DNA of 64,000 nt, taken from NCBI RefSeq assembly GCF_000090795.2, contig NW_003546259.1, positions 281,780 through 345,779 on the forward strand, given 5' to 3'. The DNA is from Amphimedon queenslandica. Taxonomy: Eukaryota; Porifera; Demospongiae; Haplosclerida; Niphatidae. The first letter of the stretch is position 1; every line of letters begins with the position of its first letter. The notes beneath the pieces are model-generated. The model was not told the origin of the DNA and searched no databases. It was given only the letters and a program-made list of their open reading frames with translations. Made by a program: the position numbers and the translations under genes. Below are positions 44,920 through 57,761 of this stretch, piece after piece.

Positions 44920-45660
44920 TATTTAAAGTTTCATTTTTAAATTAATTCTTTTCTCTGTTAAACAGGTAACATTTCCCTTAGCACAACTTAATGTTACACT
45001 AGTATATTCCCAGGTCGATAAAAACTATTTTGGTTGTATATAATTTTTTTGTTTTCCGTAGAATGACATTCCAGGCTGATTATTTTTCAGATGAAACTAC
45101 GCTGCAAAGTTCTTAACAAACAATAATGTAAAGTACATGTACTTTTTACATTTTTTTAATTAAGATTGCTTATTCCTTGTAGACTCAACAGAGTAACCAT
45201 ACAGCAAAAGTGTGGTTAAACAAGCATTTCTTTATGTTTCAGCTGTTTTTCATATTGTTTGATTTTTTAAAATAAATTGAAGTACAATTCAGTCAGTACT
45301 GCATTTACGCAAATTATGACCCGCAAATAATTGGGCATCTGAAAGACACTAGTGTTAGCCATGTTTGATTTATATACTCTACTATGCCCCAGAGGAGGAT
45401 TGACGGGGACAAAAGGTCACTTATTTAGCATCATGTGAGCCTTTATTAGAAATGTGAAACAGTTTTTGACTCATGTACTCCTTTTTTATTTGTCCAAATG
45501 GTTTCCAAAAGCATTTTAAGAAACTTGACCTTATTAGCGTCAATGTACCCCGCTTAATTTCTTTATGAGGCATCATAGCTGCCATGTCTGAGATTAGTCT
45601 TGTGTAGCGAGATGCAATCTCAGGCACGGAGGCGAGGGTCGGTCTCAATGGCAGGGGATT
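44920..45660. other. No gene seen
   Basis: AT-rich sequence. The minus-strand open frame from 45882 to 45421 extends into this stretch (KRGTLTLIRSSFLKCF and FGQIKKEY), but its upstream half is the 21-bp repeat and I do not recognise the rest. Confidence 0.35.
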
Positions 45661-45693
45661 TGTGTCAAGAATAGGGGTGGGCTGTATCATCAT

Positions 45694-45945
45694 TGTGTGG
45701 TGGTGCATCATCATTGTGTGGTGGTGCATCATTATTGTGTGGTGGTGCATCATTATTGTGTGGTGGTGCATCATTATTATGTGGTGGTACATCATTGTGT
45801 GGACCAGGCTTGCAGTGTCGTTCACAGGTTCATTAACCTCATCATGGTGTGGTGGTTCATTCATGTGGTGGTACATAGTCATTATGTGGTGGTTTAGTGG
45901 TACATCATCGGCATTGTCTGGTGGTCCATCATCATTGTGTGGTTC
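45694..45945. repeat. 21-bp minisatellite, CATTGTGTGGTGGTGCATCAT unit
   Basis: Four to five close copies at 45694-45795 and looser copies up to 45945. In one minus frame it reads as PPHNxDA repeats, in another as MMHHHT repeats. The same PPHN-type coding repeat occurs at 53500-53610. Confidence 0.9.
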
Positions 45946-45969
45946 AACTAATACTTACTCTTTAAAAGA

Positions 45970-47550
45970 GATTTACAAAAGTTCAGGGAGGAGCTTGCAA
46001 AATGGATGAGGGAGTATTAGTTATTGGAAAAACTTTCTAGAATCAATCGAATTCTCTTAAGCCCTGATTCTGACTCATTAAACAGTGCTTCTGTTGATTT
46101 GGAGTGTCTGTACGGCCACATTTTGCGCATACACGAACAGAATGTGTCTTCTAATGTAGTAAATGAAGAAATTTTCAATACTATTCATAAGTTATTAAGT
46201 ATTGTTAATAGTTTTAAGTATTGTTAATAGTATTTCTGAAGATGATGGTTTCACTTGTGATAGCACTTGGCAACTACCAGATGTTATAGATGGCCATTGA
46301 GGATGACCTAAATATGATCTTCCACGAGACCAACTTCAATATTTATTTGAAAATGACTTTACTACCAGCAGAATTTGCTCAATGCTTTGTATATCATTAA
46401 GTACCCTTCGTTGAAGAATGTCTGAATATGGAATAAGGGTTAGAGATACATATTCTGATATATCTGATACTGCACTGAAAGACTTAGTTATGGAAGCACA
46501 TTTGTCTTTTGCAAATACTAGGTATCGATTTGTTTGTGGTTGGCTTCATCAGAGAGGATTAAGAATTCAAGAGTCCTGTATTCACCTGCTAGTAAGAGAG
46601 GTTGATCCTATAGGTGTCACCAATAGATTTTTTCGGTCTATTCATTGATGTGAATACTCAGTAAGTTGACACCAAGCACTATGGCATTTAGATGGAGACC
46701 ATAAATTGATAAGGTAAATTCATTTTTTTGCTAAATAACAATCTATTGTCATATGCAGACGGCGTTTTGTCATTCATAGTGCAAAAGATGTGTTTTCTCG
46801 TGTTGTAGTATTTACTGCTAATAACTATGCACGGACTGTTCTGATTTTATTTGTAAAAGCTGTATCACAGTTTGGATTACCTGCCAGGATTTGTTGTGAC
46901 CAAGGGGTCGAGAATTATGATGCAGCCATGTTTATGCTGACTCACCCACTTTGAGCTTCTTCCATAAATCCTGTAATGGTTGGTAAAAGTGTACACAATC
47001 AGTGGATTGAACGCCTATGGAGAGACTTATTCCAAGGTGTTTCATGTACATATTACTATCTATTCCATCACCTTGAACATATAGGGCTATTAAATCCTCT
47101 CAATGAGATTGACTTATTTTGCTTGCACTATGTTTACATGAATGTTATTAATCATCAATTGGAGGAATGGGTAAATGCTTGGAATGACTTCATGTCATAA
47201 CATGAGTCCAATGCAGATGTGGATACATGGGTATTTCAGATTGAGGGGAACTATTTGTACATTAGCTCAGGAAATGTTCAATCAACCTGTGGTAAGTTAA
47301 GTGTGAATTATTCTAAAGCTGTCATATAATAATAGAAACATATTTTTGGAATTGATTGGTTTCACCCTCTTCCAACTAAAGTAGAAGAAAATGAAACCAA
47401 TGCCATTACAATTTCTTTGATCAGTTGTCCCCTTTCAGTAGCAAGCTATGAAGACTTGTTACAAAGTTTTCCAAACGATCATAGCAGTATTATGCAAGAT
47501 AATTCCTCTGGCATTAACACTTACATTAGTGTCTGCAATTTGGTTTCAGG
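45970..47550 (+). pseudogene. Integrase-core (rve-like) gene, second copy/subfamily
   Basis: N-terminal piece LSRINRILLSPDSDSLNSAS (about 46030), then YDLPRDQLQYLFENDFTTSR (about 46310-46370), then ISLSTLR-stop-RMSEYGIRVRDTYSD, a resolvase-type HTH-like part. Core: WHLDGDHKLIR (first Asp, about 46690; ALWHLDG fits the family), then RRFVIHSAKDVFSRVVVF at about 46760 after an intron-like gap, CCDQGVENYDAAMFML (second Asp, about 46893), and VHNQWIERLWRDLF (Glu, about 46995). The C-terminal part HHLEHIGLLNPLNEIDLFCL continues past 47200. Stops are at about 46415, 46650 and 46955. The D-D-E pattern is preserved. Such genes are widespread in fish, corals and sponges and are probably TE-derived. Confidence 0.7.
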
Positions 47551-47635
47551 GCCAACAATTTAAACGTGACTTTTTAATTACAGAACTTTTTAATATTGTT
47601 AGTAATAATCAAATAATTTGAATTAAATGAGTCAA

Positions 47636-50600
47636 ACTCTTCCAAATCTAATATGACCTTTCTAGCTGCAAACAAACATTTCTTCAAACTTTTCACTATT
47701 GTCATAAAGTGCAGTTGGAATCCTAAGTATGAGGTCACAAGTACTAGCAGTAGCAAGCAAATCATCAGAAAAACACGTTGTAGGGCTTGGTGTAGAAACC
47801 ATCTGGAGGAATTTTAGTGGTACCAGTGCAAACTAGTAAGATATCCTCAAGTGTTACATATTCTCTCAGTGATTTTTCAACGCCAGAGCTTATATTACTG
47901 ACATTACCACATATTTCTTTTTCTACACAACAATGATAACATAATACATAATTTTATTACAAAGCATATACATACGTTCACACTTCTCAATAAAATCTAC
48001 AAACATTATATAAGTCACTTCTTCAATTTGTCTCCTAGAACTGTCCTTGTTACAATATTTAACTTGAAATATTTCTCGAAAAATTTCTAAAATACAACTA
48101 GTAACTACAATGAACAGTTTCATTTTTGCCTGCAGTTAGTTTTCTTTGATTATCAAGAAAGAAGTCCTTCTTTGTATCACGGTATTCTTTAATAAGATCC
48201 AAAACCCCAACAGATGGCAGTCCTTCAGCTAATTGGTTAATCTCAGGAATAGAGACTTTTATACAATTGGATTTAATAATCTCTACGATTTCATTAACAT
48301 CACCATTATAGTCAAACAATTAATTGGTTTCCTCTACCCTGCATAGTTATAGAAATAAATTTTAGAAGTTTTTTACATACACAATGATATCTGAAACAAG
48401 TTAACTATGTATACTGGTTTATTGTGGCAAATTTTATTTGTTTTGAAAAAATTAATTCTTTGTCTTCATAGTGCACATAATTTAGTTTGCAAGCTATGAA
48501 CAACAAATTCTTGCACATACTTGGAAATCCAGGATTTGCAATGACATTTTACCATGAAAATAAACTAGTATACAATGTTTATTGAGAGAGTGAAAGAACT
48601 AAACAATCATGATAGAGGGAGGAGAGAAAGAGCATCTCCCATATTATATAGCCGTCCCACATGCAGACCTACTCAATTACAATAGGAATATATTTTCCAC
48701 TGCCTCACTCATTACGTTCAAACACAATAATGGGCCAAGTGGTTTAATTAACTGCACTTTTAAGGCATATGTTGATTAGAGAAGGAACACAGATACCTTA
48801 GATGTGCAAGTATTATATTCAAAGGTCACATAGTAAAAGACAATATCACAATTACAATAAAAAGGTATTACCTTTTTCACACAAAATATCTAGATGTTCA
48901 GTTTCACTGAACACTTCCTTAACACTAGTGTCATCTTCACACTTCCACAGCTATTTTAAAATATGCAACCGCTTATTTCATTCATTAGGGTAATTACCTT
49001 CTTTACAAGTTCTCGAAACGAACTCTGCATTATTCCATCATCACACATAACAGCCCCAACATAAACACCACTCCATATATTACTATAAACTACTGTGTGA
49101 AGAACGGGAAACCTGATACCCCCTTGTATGATAGACACAGCTGTGTACTTGCCAAAGAACTTGAGTTCAAATTTCTGTAGAAGAGACTAGCCTCAAACAG
49201 ATTACATGCAATTCCAAACCTGAAGAGCTGCAGTGTTTTGAATAAAAGTAACTCCACTATCTTCTCCCACACAATAATGCTGACATCCCTTTTGAACCAG
49301 TAATTGCCAAAACTTGTCTGAGTCCACCATAATCCACAGCCTCCTCACCAACATAAGTCACGTGTAAATATTAATATTTTTCAATTAGTTAGCAAATCAA
49401 GACTAACCTTTATCACCTTCTTAGGATCAAATTTCTTCTTACTGCACTCCCTCATTGCATTGTGAATAAAAAAATTTCTCCTTACATCAATAAACATTAT
49501 ATCATTATCAAAATCATCATATGAATCATTTTCCTTGACAGTATTTCCATTCTTAGTCTGAATAAACTTAATAACATCAACCACGGAACTAATCTCCCTT
49601 TAAATGCAAATAAGAAAGCAATTATTATAATATCAATAATTCTGACATAACCCATGCACTAACTAATTATCTTCAGCCACACCATCATGTACATCAGCAG
49701 AATTTTCCTACACGATAATTGATATAGTTATTTAAACAAAAAACCGTACCTTGCCTTCTGAAATCTTTAAACAGCTCATAAAAGATGGCAGGTTATCATC
49801 ACTCTATAAAGAAATTAGTTATTCATAGCAACCAAGTAAGCACATACAGCCGCAGCCATAATCAACTGGTTAATACCTTATTAGAAATTGGAGGATATGC
49901 TGGTGTATTTGGTGAATTTTAAGGCAAAAAATCATCCACAGTATTTGCTACGTCAAGCTAAAAAATGTATTAATAACAGCATACATAAAAGTTATGAGAT
50001 TACACATACATCTACATCTGGTTCTGGTGGTACCATTTTTTCCACACTGACAATTGTTACCTCATCACTAAATAAAAACAGCCTGATAATAAGTGCATCA
50101 CTTCTATTGGCTAATACTTTTCTTTATGACAACTATCCATATGTTCCCTCAGTATAATCATTGGTATTGCTTTTTTGCAAAGTTCACATTTAATCCTTGG
50201 AACAGAATCTTGAATCAACATAATAAAATATAAAAGTTGGATACAAAAAAAGTAATAATTTTGTACCTCTACACCATGAGACACTGCTGGGCACTCTTCA
50301 AGCTTAATATTCATTTGAAGCGGGCATATGTAGCAATTGGCTTGACCAAGAACTTTTTTTCAGAAACAATCTAGTATAGCCCTCTGGCAGGGGAATGATC
50401 ACATTTAATTTCTTGGTATTATCATGTGTACAAAGCAGCTCATAGCCACTACAGTCAGCTATTTTAGGAAACTGAGCTAAAATTGCTACATGAATCTCCA
50501 TAGCAATACTGGTCTCTGACAAATGAAGCTTGGCCTTACCAAGTCCATTGGCAGTCATGAGAGTATAATGTCCTGGTACCCAATCCATGTCTCTCTCAGG

Positions 50601-50900
50601 CAGGCATACAGAAGTGTGAGTCCACCGGATTTTTTTTATCGCTTTCTTTGCTCCATGTAATTCCCCACCTCAACTTGTTGAGGTGCTTCTGTGTTTATAT
50701 CCAAACAAATTTTGATGCATTGGTGTACCAGCTTGAGCGGGAGCGGTGAGGGGAGTAGTGGCTACAGTGGCAGCTGTAGCAACGGCTAAATGAGGAGCAC
50801 TTGAATTTGCTATAGCACCAGAAGTTATTATGCTGTTAAATAGGGACTGGAGTGATTCGAGAACACTTCTCGCTTAGTTCAGCATCACGTCCTTTCTTCT
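47636..50900 (-). CDS. G2E3-like HECT-domain E3 ubiquitin ligase gene, multi-exon
   Basis: Minus-strand exons in order: an Ala/Thr/Pro-rich start with SLFNSIITSGAIANS and ATPLTA-like text (about 50875-50680); VAILAQFPKIADCSGYELL and PLPEGYTRLF (about 50500-50350); a Cys2-His-type finger IKCELCKKAIPMIILREHMD (about 50190-50125); the HECT N-lobe start NDIMFIDVRRNFFIHNAMRE and KKKFDPKKVIKV (about 49510-49400); EEAVDYGGLRQ (about 49325); FFGKYTAVSIIQGGIRFPVL (about 49155-49100); LAEGLPSVGVLDLIKEYR (about 48240-48180); YIMFVDFIEKCE (about 48010); and the C-lobe with TLEDILVCTGTTKIPPDGF then ASTCDLILRIPTAL, where Cys at 47737-47739 is the ubiquitin-accepting residue. Splice-like gaps of 40-600 bp separate the pieces; a TAG before GHIRFGRV near 47650 may mark damage or the end. 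Family: HECT ligases with G2E3-like N-termini. Confidence 0.65.
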
Positions 50901-51277
50901 TCAAAGATGATCAAGCAAGCAGCAACCACATACACGTGTTGTATAGTCTAGCCTTTAATTGTTTATTCATGATGGGTGTGGAAAATTTTGTTCATGCTAG
51001 CTAGTCATATGTGTTAATAAGGGTATAAATAGGTAGCAGTGGCGTTAATCAGTGTCAGGTAAAATTTATGAAAAGTTGCTAGTAAAATTCATTACTATGC
51101 TTCCCATGCTAACAATGCAGATAATGTGCAAACTGAGAGGTATAGTAGCAGAATTTACCAGAGGTATGGCTGAGCTATAGCTTTGGACATATGTGCCAAG
51201 AAGAAAAGCAATGAATTCTAAAAAAATTTCAGCTAAAAAGTGAAGAATTTTGGAGATAGAGAGCCAAAAATTAAAGA

Positions 51278-52490
51278 TATAACACCCACTTGTGGGGACG
51301 TGGCTGAGTACCTCTAGCCTAGAACTCAGAGTTTCTACATCAAAATTCACCAATTTTGTCATGATCCACTCTCTTTAGCTAACAGGTAATGTTTAAGCAA
51401 GAATAACAGTTAATTGCAAGCAGACATTAAAATTGGTCAATTTGTGCTCATTTCTGGCCTTCAGGCCAGTAAAAGGCATACTTCAACTTACTGGGCTTGA
51501 AGGCCAAGTTTGTAATAAACTTTTATTCTTGCTTAAACATTAACTGTTAGCCATACAAGATAGTTTCTGGTAAAATTTATGAATTTTGATGCAGAAACCC
51601 TAAGTTCTAGCCGTAAAATACCGAGGAACTCCCAGACAGTGTGGGCGTTAAGGCCTGGAAATCATGCTTTTAGCTTTGTATCTCATTCATTTTAGACACT
51701 TTCTTAGTGAAACTTTTTATGCAACATAATCTACATTTACGCCAAGTATTCAAGTATATGGAGTGGCAATAGTATGATCTTTTTCACTAGTTAAATATTA
51801 AAATTAAAATTTGTGCTTTTTTGTCGAAAGGCTAGCTTTACATTTATAAAACTTTCTGTAGTAAAACTAGCCAATTATTACAATTGGTTAATTTTACTAC
51901 AGAGCGTTTTATACCATCATGAAGGAAAAAACTAGAAATTTTATTATTGATTTTTTAACTAGTAAAGAATCCAACTATTACCACTCCAATTACTTAAATG
52001 CTTGGCATAAATGTAGATTATATTGCATAAAGTTTCACTATGTCTAAAATGAATGAGATACCGAGCTAAAAGCATGATTTTCAGGCCTTAACGCCCACTC
52101 AGTCTGGGAGTGGCTGGGTTTTTACAGGCTAGAACTCAGGGTTTCTGCATCAAAATTCACCAATTTTACCAGAAACTATCTTGTATTGCTAACAGTTATG
52201 TTTAAGCAAGAATAAAAGTTTATTGCAATCACACAAACTTTGGGGGATTTTACCGAACTTGGCCTTTAAGCCAAGTCAGGTCAGTTCTACATCTACTTTC
52301 ACTGGCCTTGAAGGCCAGAAATGAGCACAAATTAACAAATTTTTGTTTGCTTGCAATTAATTTTCATTATTGCTTAAGCATTACCTGTTAGCTATACAGA
52401 GTGGATCATGACAAAATTGGTGAGTTTTCATGCAGAAACTCTAAAAGATACCCAGACATGCCCCACTTGAGTGGATGTTAGTGCATGTCT
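51278..52490. repeat. Nested palindrome, about 1.2 kb, two foldback units in mirror arrangement
   Basis: The whole stretch is an inverted repeat centred near 51880 (CTGTAGTAAAA against TTTTACTACAG). Each arm is itself a smaller palindrome: 51278-51650 centred near 51464, and about 52095-52490 centred near 52290. A block with CCCACT, CTAGAACTCAG, TTTCTGCATCAAAATTCACC occurs four times in alternating orientation. Weaker pairing (CAGCTAAAAAG / CAGCTGAAAAG) extends to about 51200 and 52560. There is no coding sequence. Confidence 0.85.
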
Positions 52491-52569
52491 TGCTTAGTTC
52501 CTCCTTTCAACTTTTCTTTTCAGCTGCAATTCTTTCTGAGCTTATTACTTTGCACCACTGCTAGCTAAC

Positions 52570-53350
52570 TGCTCCAATGTGTTTCAGACATTTTATTTTT
52601 TAAAACTTTTAGTTGTAAGTACTAGCAAAAACATTATATATCAGACTGAATGTACAAACTGCTCTTGATCTAATGGTTGCTACAAAGTTTCTACTTCCTC
52701 AAAACATCATTTTTAATGTTTAAAAAATCACCAATATATACATTGACATTAGCTATGCAATCCGTTTTTCTTTATCAGGTCTTTTCTGGGCCACTCAGTA
52801 TCTTTTCCCCTTGTATGGTCCTATGTAAAAATGACAATAATAATAATAATAACTATTATTACGCTGTACAGTAGTTATAATTTGTAAATAACAAATTTCA
52901 CAGATTTTTAAAGAATTGTGAAATTAAATTCCTTGAAAATCAATTTAATATGGTACAAGATGGCAGAAAAGTGGCAATTTGCAAAAATTAATTCCATGAA
53001 TCTTTGGCTACAGGCCAATCGCTAAAATTATCCTCAAAATAAACCCACTATGCAGTAATATAATAATGAGGAATTGTGAGCAGAGATAATAGTAATACAC
53101 ACATTTCTTACCCAGAACAACTCATTGAAGAAGCTTTTGGCCAACAACACCCACAAGGAGATAACACACTGTCTCCACTGTTGGTCTGTGTAGTGTAATG
53201 GATGAATAAACTCGAAATGAGTGTTTTAAATCCCCCATACATCTAAGAATTAAACAAGGACTGTTACTTGTAGAATCTAGTTCAATTACAATAAAAACTA
53301 ACCATTAAACCTCTTTAAATTGGATAAACTTGGTTAACTTCATCCGGCAC
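52570..53350. other. No gene seen
   Basis: AT-rich sequence with a short AAT run at about 52834-52850. No supported feature. Confidence 0.4.
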
Positions 53351-53354
53351 CATT

Positions 53355-53612
53355 TTGTCTTATTACAGGAAACACGCCTACCATAGGCAGAGGCAAGCAT
53401 CACCTGATTATGGTGTAAAGAAAATCCGAGCGAAATCACACACAATGATGATGGCCACCACTCACATGCTTATTGGCCACAACTCACATGCTGATTGGCC
53501 ACCACCACACAATAACGAAACACTACCACCACACAACGACAAAGTACTACCACACAATGAGGAAGTATCACCAAACAATGATGAAGTACTACCACTCAAT
53601 GATGAGGATTAA
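53355..53612 (+). CDS. Short open frame ending in PPHN-type repeats
   Basis: 85 codons from an ATG. The first half (YYRKHAYHRQRQASPDYGVK) is basic and unrecognised; the second half consists of imperfect repeats LPPHNDKV, LPHNEEV, SPNNDEV, LPLNDED. The repeat equals one frame of the minisatellite at 45694-45945. It may be repeat-driven and not a gene. Confidence 0.25.
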   Translation: MSYYRKHAYHRQRQASPDYGVKKIRAKSHTMMMATTHMLIGHNSHADWPPPHNNETLPPHNDKVLPHNEEVSPNNDEVLPLNDED

Positions 53613-53639
53613 CACTACCAAAGCAGCATGGCGCGGTGT

Positions 53640-54360
53640 AGCCGCGCCGCGCTGCTTTTCACTTAATAAAAATTAATGTATATTTTTTGACACAAATCTC
53701 CCGCCATAGATCTCGCTACGTGAGACAAGTTTGTGATAGTATGCCTAATAGTTATTTATTTTGAACAAAATATTTCATGTAAAGACTTTCTGTTGAACCT
53801 CCTCTGACTACACCCACTTTGCATGCAGTTAATGGAGTTATCACAGTGAATCAGCGATGATGCTAGTATTTCCACTTGTGTATCTCTGGTGGTAAAGGTA
53901 AAAGTAATGCAAGACTTTTTATGATTTATACTGCTTATTTTTATTATTATACTGAAGAAATTATACTGAACTATCTGATTTGGGCATTCTGAAAAGATAT
54001 GGAGAAAAGAACCATTTTTCGAAGGCTGTTTTTGTGTACCTCTACAGATATCAATGATAGACTATATGGTACTATGTTTTGTCAAATCATGGTTTGATGA
54101 TCATTTTATGAGAAGTAGAAGTTTGTTTCTTGATTTGATATTTTTTGTATTTTATGATATTTTTTTGTTTACTATCCCCTCCACTATTCTTTTTATTACT
54201 AATTATTATTAATTAATTGCTTTTAATAATTATATTTCGTTGCCTAGTGAAATACAGTAGACGCAGTGCATTCAAATCTTCCCTGCTGTAATGATAGTTG
54301 TGTATTGCAGGTATGGTGAGCAATATTATTGGTCATTGCTTAAATTGATAATAACACTCT
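53640..54360. other. Diverged repeat related to the 43871-44562 element
   Basis: The part at about 53850-54060 shares CTTGTGTATCTCTGGTGG and TTTTTGTGTACCT motifs, in the same order and spacing class, with the interior of the 692-bp element. The ends are not defined. Confidence 0.4.
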
Positions 54361-54369
54361 ATACAGAGA

Positions 54370-57190
54370 TGCCTAGAAAGATGTTATGTTAGAAAGAACA
54401 GTAAAAGGCAGAAGCAGGCTAAGGTGTCCACAAGCTGTATGGACTCGTCAGCATCCAGTAATGACAGTGTTCCAGCAATTACCTCACTGAAGGAATTGAA
54501 AGAGAGCAGGATCAATGGACATTTTAAAAAATGGTCTATTTGTACATGACTTTAAACAAGATCTATTATGACTATAAAATCATTATGACATATAGGTTGG
54601 AATGAGATCTTTAACAAACTAAAGAAACGCTTGAACTATGCTTTCATCAAAAATGATCATTTGGGCTCCTCAGTACACATATCAATATCAATCAGTGCTG
54701 ATTTCACTAGGTCCTTACATTAAAAGAGAAATAGGCAGCTTAAAGTTAATGATCAATCTTTTCCTATGTTGTTAAACTCCCCTTTATCTTTTAAATCTCC
54801 TTACAAATCTCAGTTCTTATAATTTTTGTACTGGGAGTAATGATGATAAATTCGTCTGTCTGGCTAAAGAAAAAAATGGAAAGTTTATGAATTATTCAAG
54901 TTAGTTTGCAATTTTTTATTGGTATATAGGTGCATGCATGTCTGCATAATGCATGCATATTCATGTTGGGAAAATAAGTTTTTGCTTTGGTTGATGTCGA
55001 TGCTATAAGATCTACTGATTGTAGCTACATATTGCCACAAGGAGTTAGATGTAATGCCTGTTCAAGGCATAGGAGGGTGCTGGCTGCTATGTCCTACAGC
55101 AAAATGCACGGAATCTCCACGAAAGCCTCAGAAGTTGCCAATTAAGGATATGGTACTAGCAATCAAGCTGGAAGCATTACTTCATGAGGAAAGTGTTTCT
55201 GTTGATTGCTCAATGCATGGCGATCTGTGCCAAACTATAAAGGAGGAGAGGGGTAAAATATGCCAACAGTACAAGGAAGGGTCCATTGAAAGCTTGCTGT
55301 GGAGCAGCAAGAGAGAGCCCCGGAGACTTCTCCATAAACAATGAAGTGGCATCCACTATTTATCAAATGGTGCCTATATCTTTGACATCTGCCAGGGAGT
55401 GCATAGAATCTACTCAGAGTGTCAGGTAAATAAGCTTTGTAGGCATGCACGCGTACAAGTTATAGCTAAATTAATGTGAAAGCAGACATAATAAATATGG
55501 TATATATTGTTATTTTTATTATAAGGTATCAGTCTTTCATCACAAAGGACCCTCACAGACTATACCTATTATACTACTACTGGATTTGGCTTCTTTGGTA
55601 ACTACATATAACATAGTATACATCATAGTTCCATTATTATCAATATTTAAATAATGTAGATGAGCAACTAAGATATTTTGCTAGGATTGATACTTGCAGT
55701 GAAAGAGAGAAGTTGATTATTCTTTCAAAGGATGAAATGAAAATCCACACAGACCTAGTTTATAACAATCACGATAGTAAATAAATTAAAGTATTTTTAT
55801 TTGTCCAAATTTATAATAATTATAGGGTCTCTAATTCGTTTCACTAACCATGGGGAAGTCAGTAACCATCTGATGCATTTTCAGCAAGATATTTTAGACG
55901 GAAATACAAAGTCTCCTCTTGCCAAAATCTATGCTAGTGATGATGGTTCAAGGATTGTGACAAAATTTTTGCTTCCCATATGCACATTTCCTTGCTGTAA
56001 GCTTCATGGGTATCAGCTATTTGATCCCTTTTGGGAGGCAGTAAGAGGCTAGAAGTTTGTGGCTTTTGTGTTATGGGATTAGTGTGCGATGAATGGTCTT
56101 TCTGCCAACAGAAGTATTTTCTGTTTACATCAATCCCATTTAGGCATATTACTGTATAAAATGCAAAATCCTTACAGTGATAATGGGCGTAAATTTTTTT
56201 TTTCTGATCCACCTCACTTAACTAAAACCGCAAGAAATGCATGGGCAAATGAGAAGAAAAATTAATAAGTAGGTATAATTTTATTTACATGCATGCCAAA
56301 TAATATTATATTATTCTTTTCCACTGTCAAGGAAAAGATATTTCATGGGCATATTTGCAGTCATTATATAAAAAGAATAGGTCTGACACATGATTAGTGC
56401 TAGTGCCGAAGTTGAAAATTGAACATGTAAATCTGACAACATTTAGTAAAATGCAAGTAGATCTTGCCTCTGAGGTCAGTACAATTAGAATATACAGTTA
56501 AACAAGTTTGTCATTCTCTCAGGTTCTTAGTGCATCTGTGTCAAAAGCACTGGAGCTTGTTGTTGGAGAAGAGGCTGCCGAAACTGTGAAGTTTGCAGAT
56601 TACTTTGACAAGTTTTTTGATGCACTTAATGTATCTAACTTTGATGAAGGGAAGCGTAGTACATATCCATTTCAAGCACCTTACAGATCAAAGAATGACT
56701 TTAGGCTGAAGGTTGGTACCTGCATTATGTAACTATTTTTATTTATTCAGTGTTACGTTAATTTTGTAATTGTATATAGTGGTTAAAGGAAGACTTTCTT
56801 GGTTATATTGATAAATGAGAGAAAATTGTTGAAAGGAGAAGTGGTTACATAAGAGCTGAAAAAATATAATGTTTTGTTGAGAGACAATAGAAGGCTTGAA
56901 ATTACTGGTAAAATAATGTTTGCATGATTTTATATGCATTGATGAATTTTTTATAGTGCATTCATTTGTTGAATTAGTGGAAAATATCTTCACAGTGCCT
57001 GATGTTTTTGCCTTTTTGAGTAACAAAATATGTCAAGACAGACTGGAAAACTGCTGGAAGAACGAACAATCATCCAATTCCAAGAGATTTGGCCAAGAAT
57101 GCATAGGGATTAAGAATGATTCAGCCATCATTTGCAAAAATCAATAAAGGAAAGTGCCGTGACATGCAAGTAAAGAGATCATACACTGAT
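54370..57190 (+). pseudogene. P-element/THAP9-like transposase, decayed
   Basis: Pieces on plus in order: a basic Ser-rich stretch with KESRINGHFKKW (about 54490-54530); LPQGVRCNACSRHRRVL (about 55035-55085), a Cys/His motif; WHPLFIKWCLYLRHLPGSA (about 55350-55405); LAKIYASDDGSRIVTKFLLP (about 55920-55980) then YQLFDPFWEAV; FFSDPPHLTKTARNAWANEK (about 56200-56255), the DPPHLxKTxRN block of P-type RNase-H domains; VLSASVSKALELVVGEEA and FFDALNVSNFDEGKRS (about 56521-56660); FVELVENIFTVPDVFAFLSN and CQDRLEN (about 56965-57050); LRMIQPSFAKINKGKCRDM-like end (about 57110-57160). Frames change repeatedly and stops are common. No THAP domain was seen upstream. Order of blocks matches the P-element group well. 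Confidence 0.75.
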
Positions 57191-57761
57191 ATTCCTTCTG
57201 ACATAGGACCATTATCAAAAAAAATACAAACACTAGCAATTCAAATACATCAGCATAATCACATGTATACAATTGTAATGATCTGTATACTTGTTTATTT
57301 TTAAGCTATAACAATGCATTATATTTCAGATTTCTAAATTCTTCCTGAGTCCTTTTCCTTTCTGAAGTAACTAATTATTAGCTTTCTTATACAACTCGAC
57401 AATGGTCAAGGCAAAATAAAACCCCTCATTGTTACATATTGTTCAACAATACTCTTCAATAGGAGCGTGGCAGTTTCATTGGTGAGAGAGTTAAAAGTGA
57501 CCAATAAAAAAGCACCTTTTCATTTTCTAAAATTGAATTTTTGAGCACATCTTTTACCTTCCCAGCTTCTTTAGGCACATAATACTTTCTAACAACAATT
57601 TCTATTGCTAAAAATAGCTCATAAGTTTCATCATTAACATGGCATAGTCATCCTCTATCTATTACACTGCACCATGTGTCAGTAGCTACTTGAACTTTGT
57701 CTTCAGCCATCTCTATCAAAAATAACATCATTTCTTCTTTGCATTCATGCTTTGATTCATC

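Noticed and set aside
45662-46009. His/Met-rich and Val/Trp-rich open frames as a possible metal-binding protein
   Set aside because: The His run comes from a 21-bp minisatellite that is open in several frames; no start or flanking domain is convincing.
51066-51362. Minus-strand frame of 98 codons overlapping the palindrome
   Set aside because: It lies largely in the outer arm of the inverted repeat, has no family features, and the equivalent frame is not open in the other arm copies.
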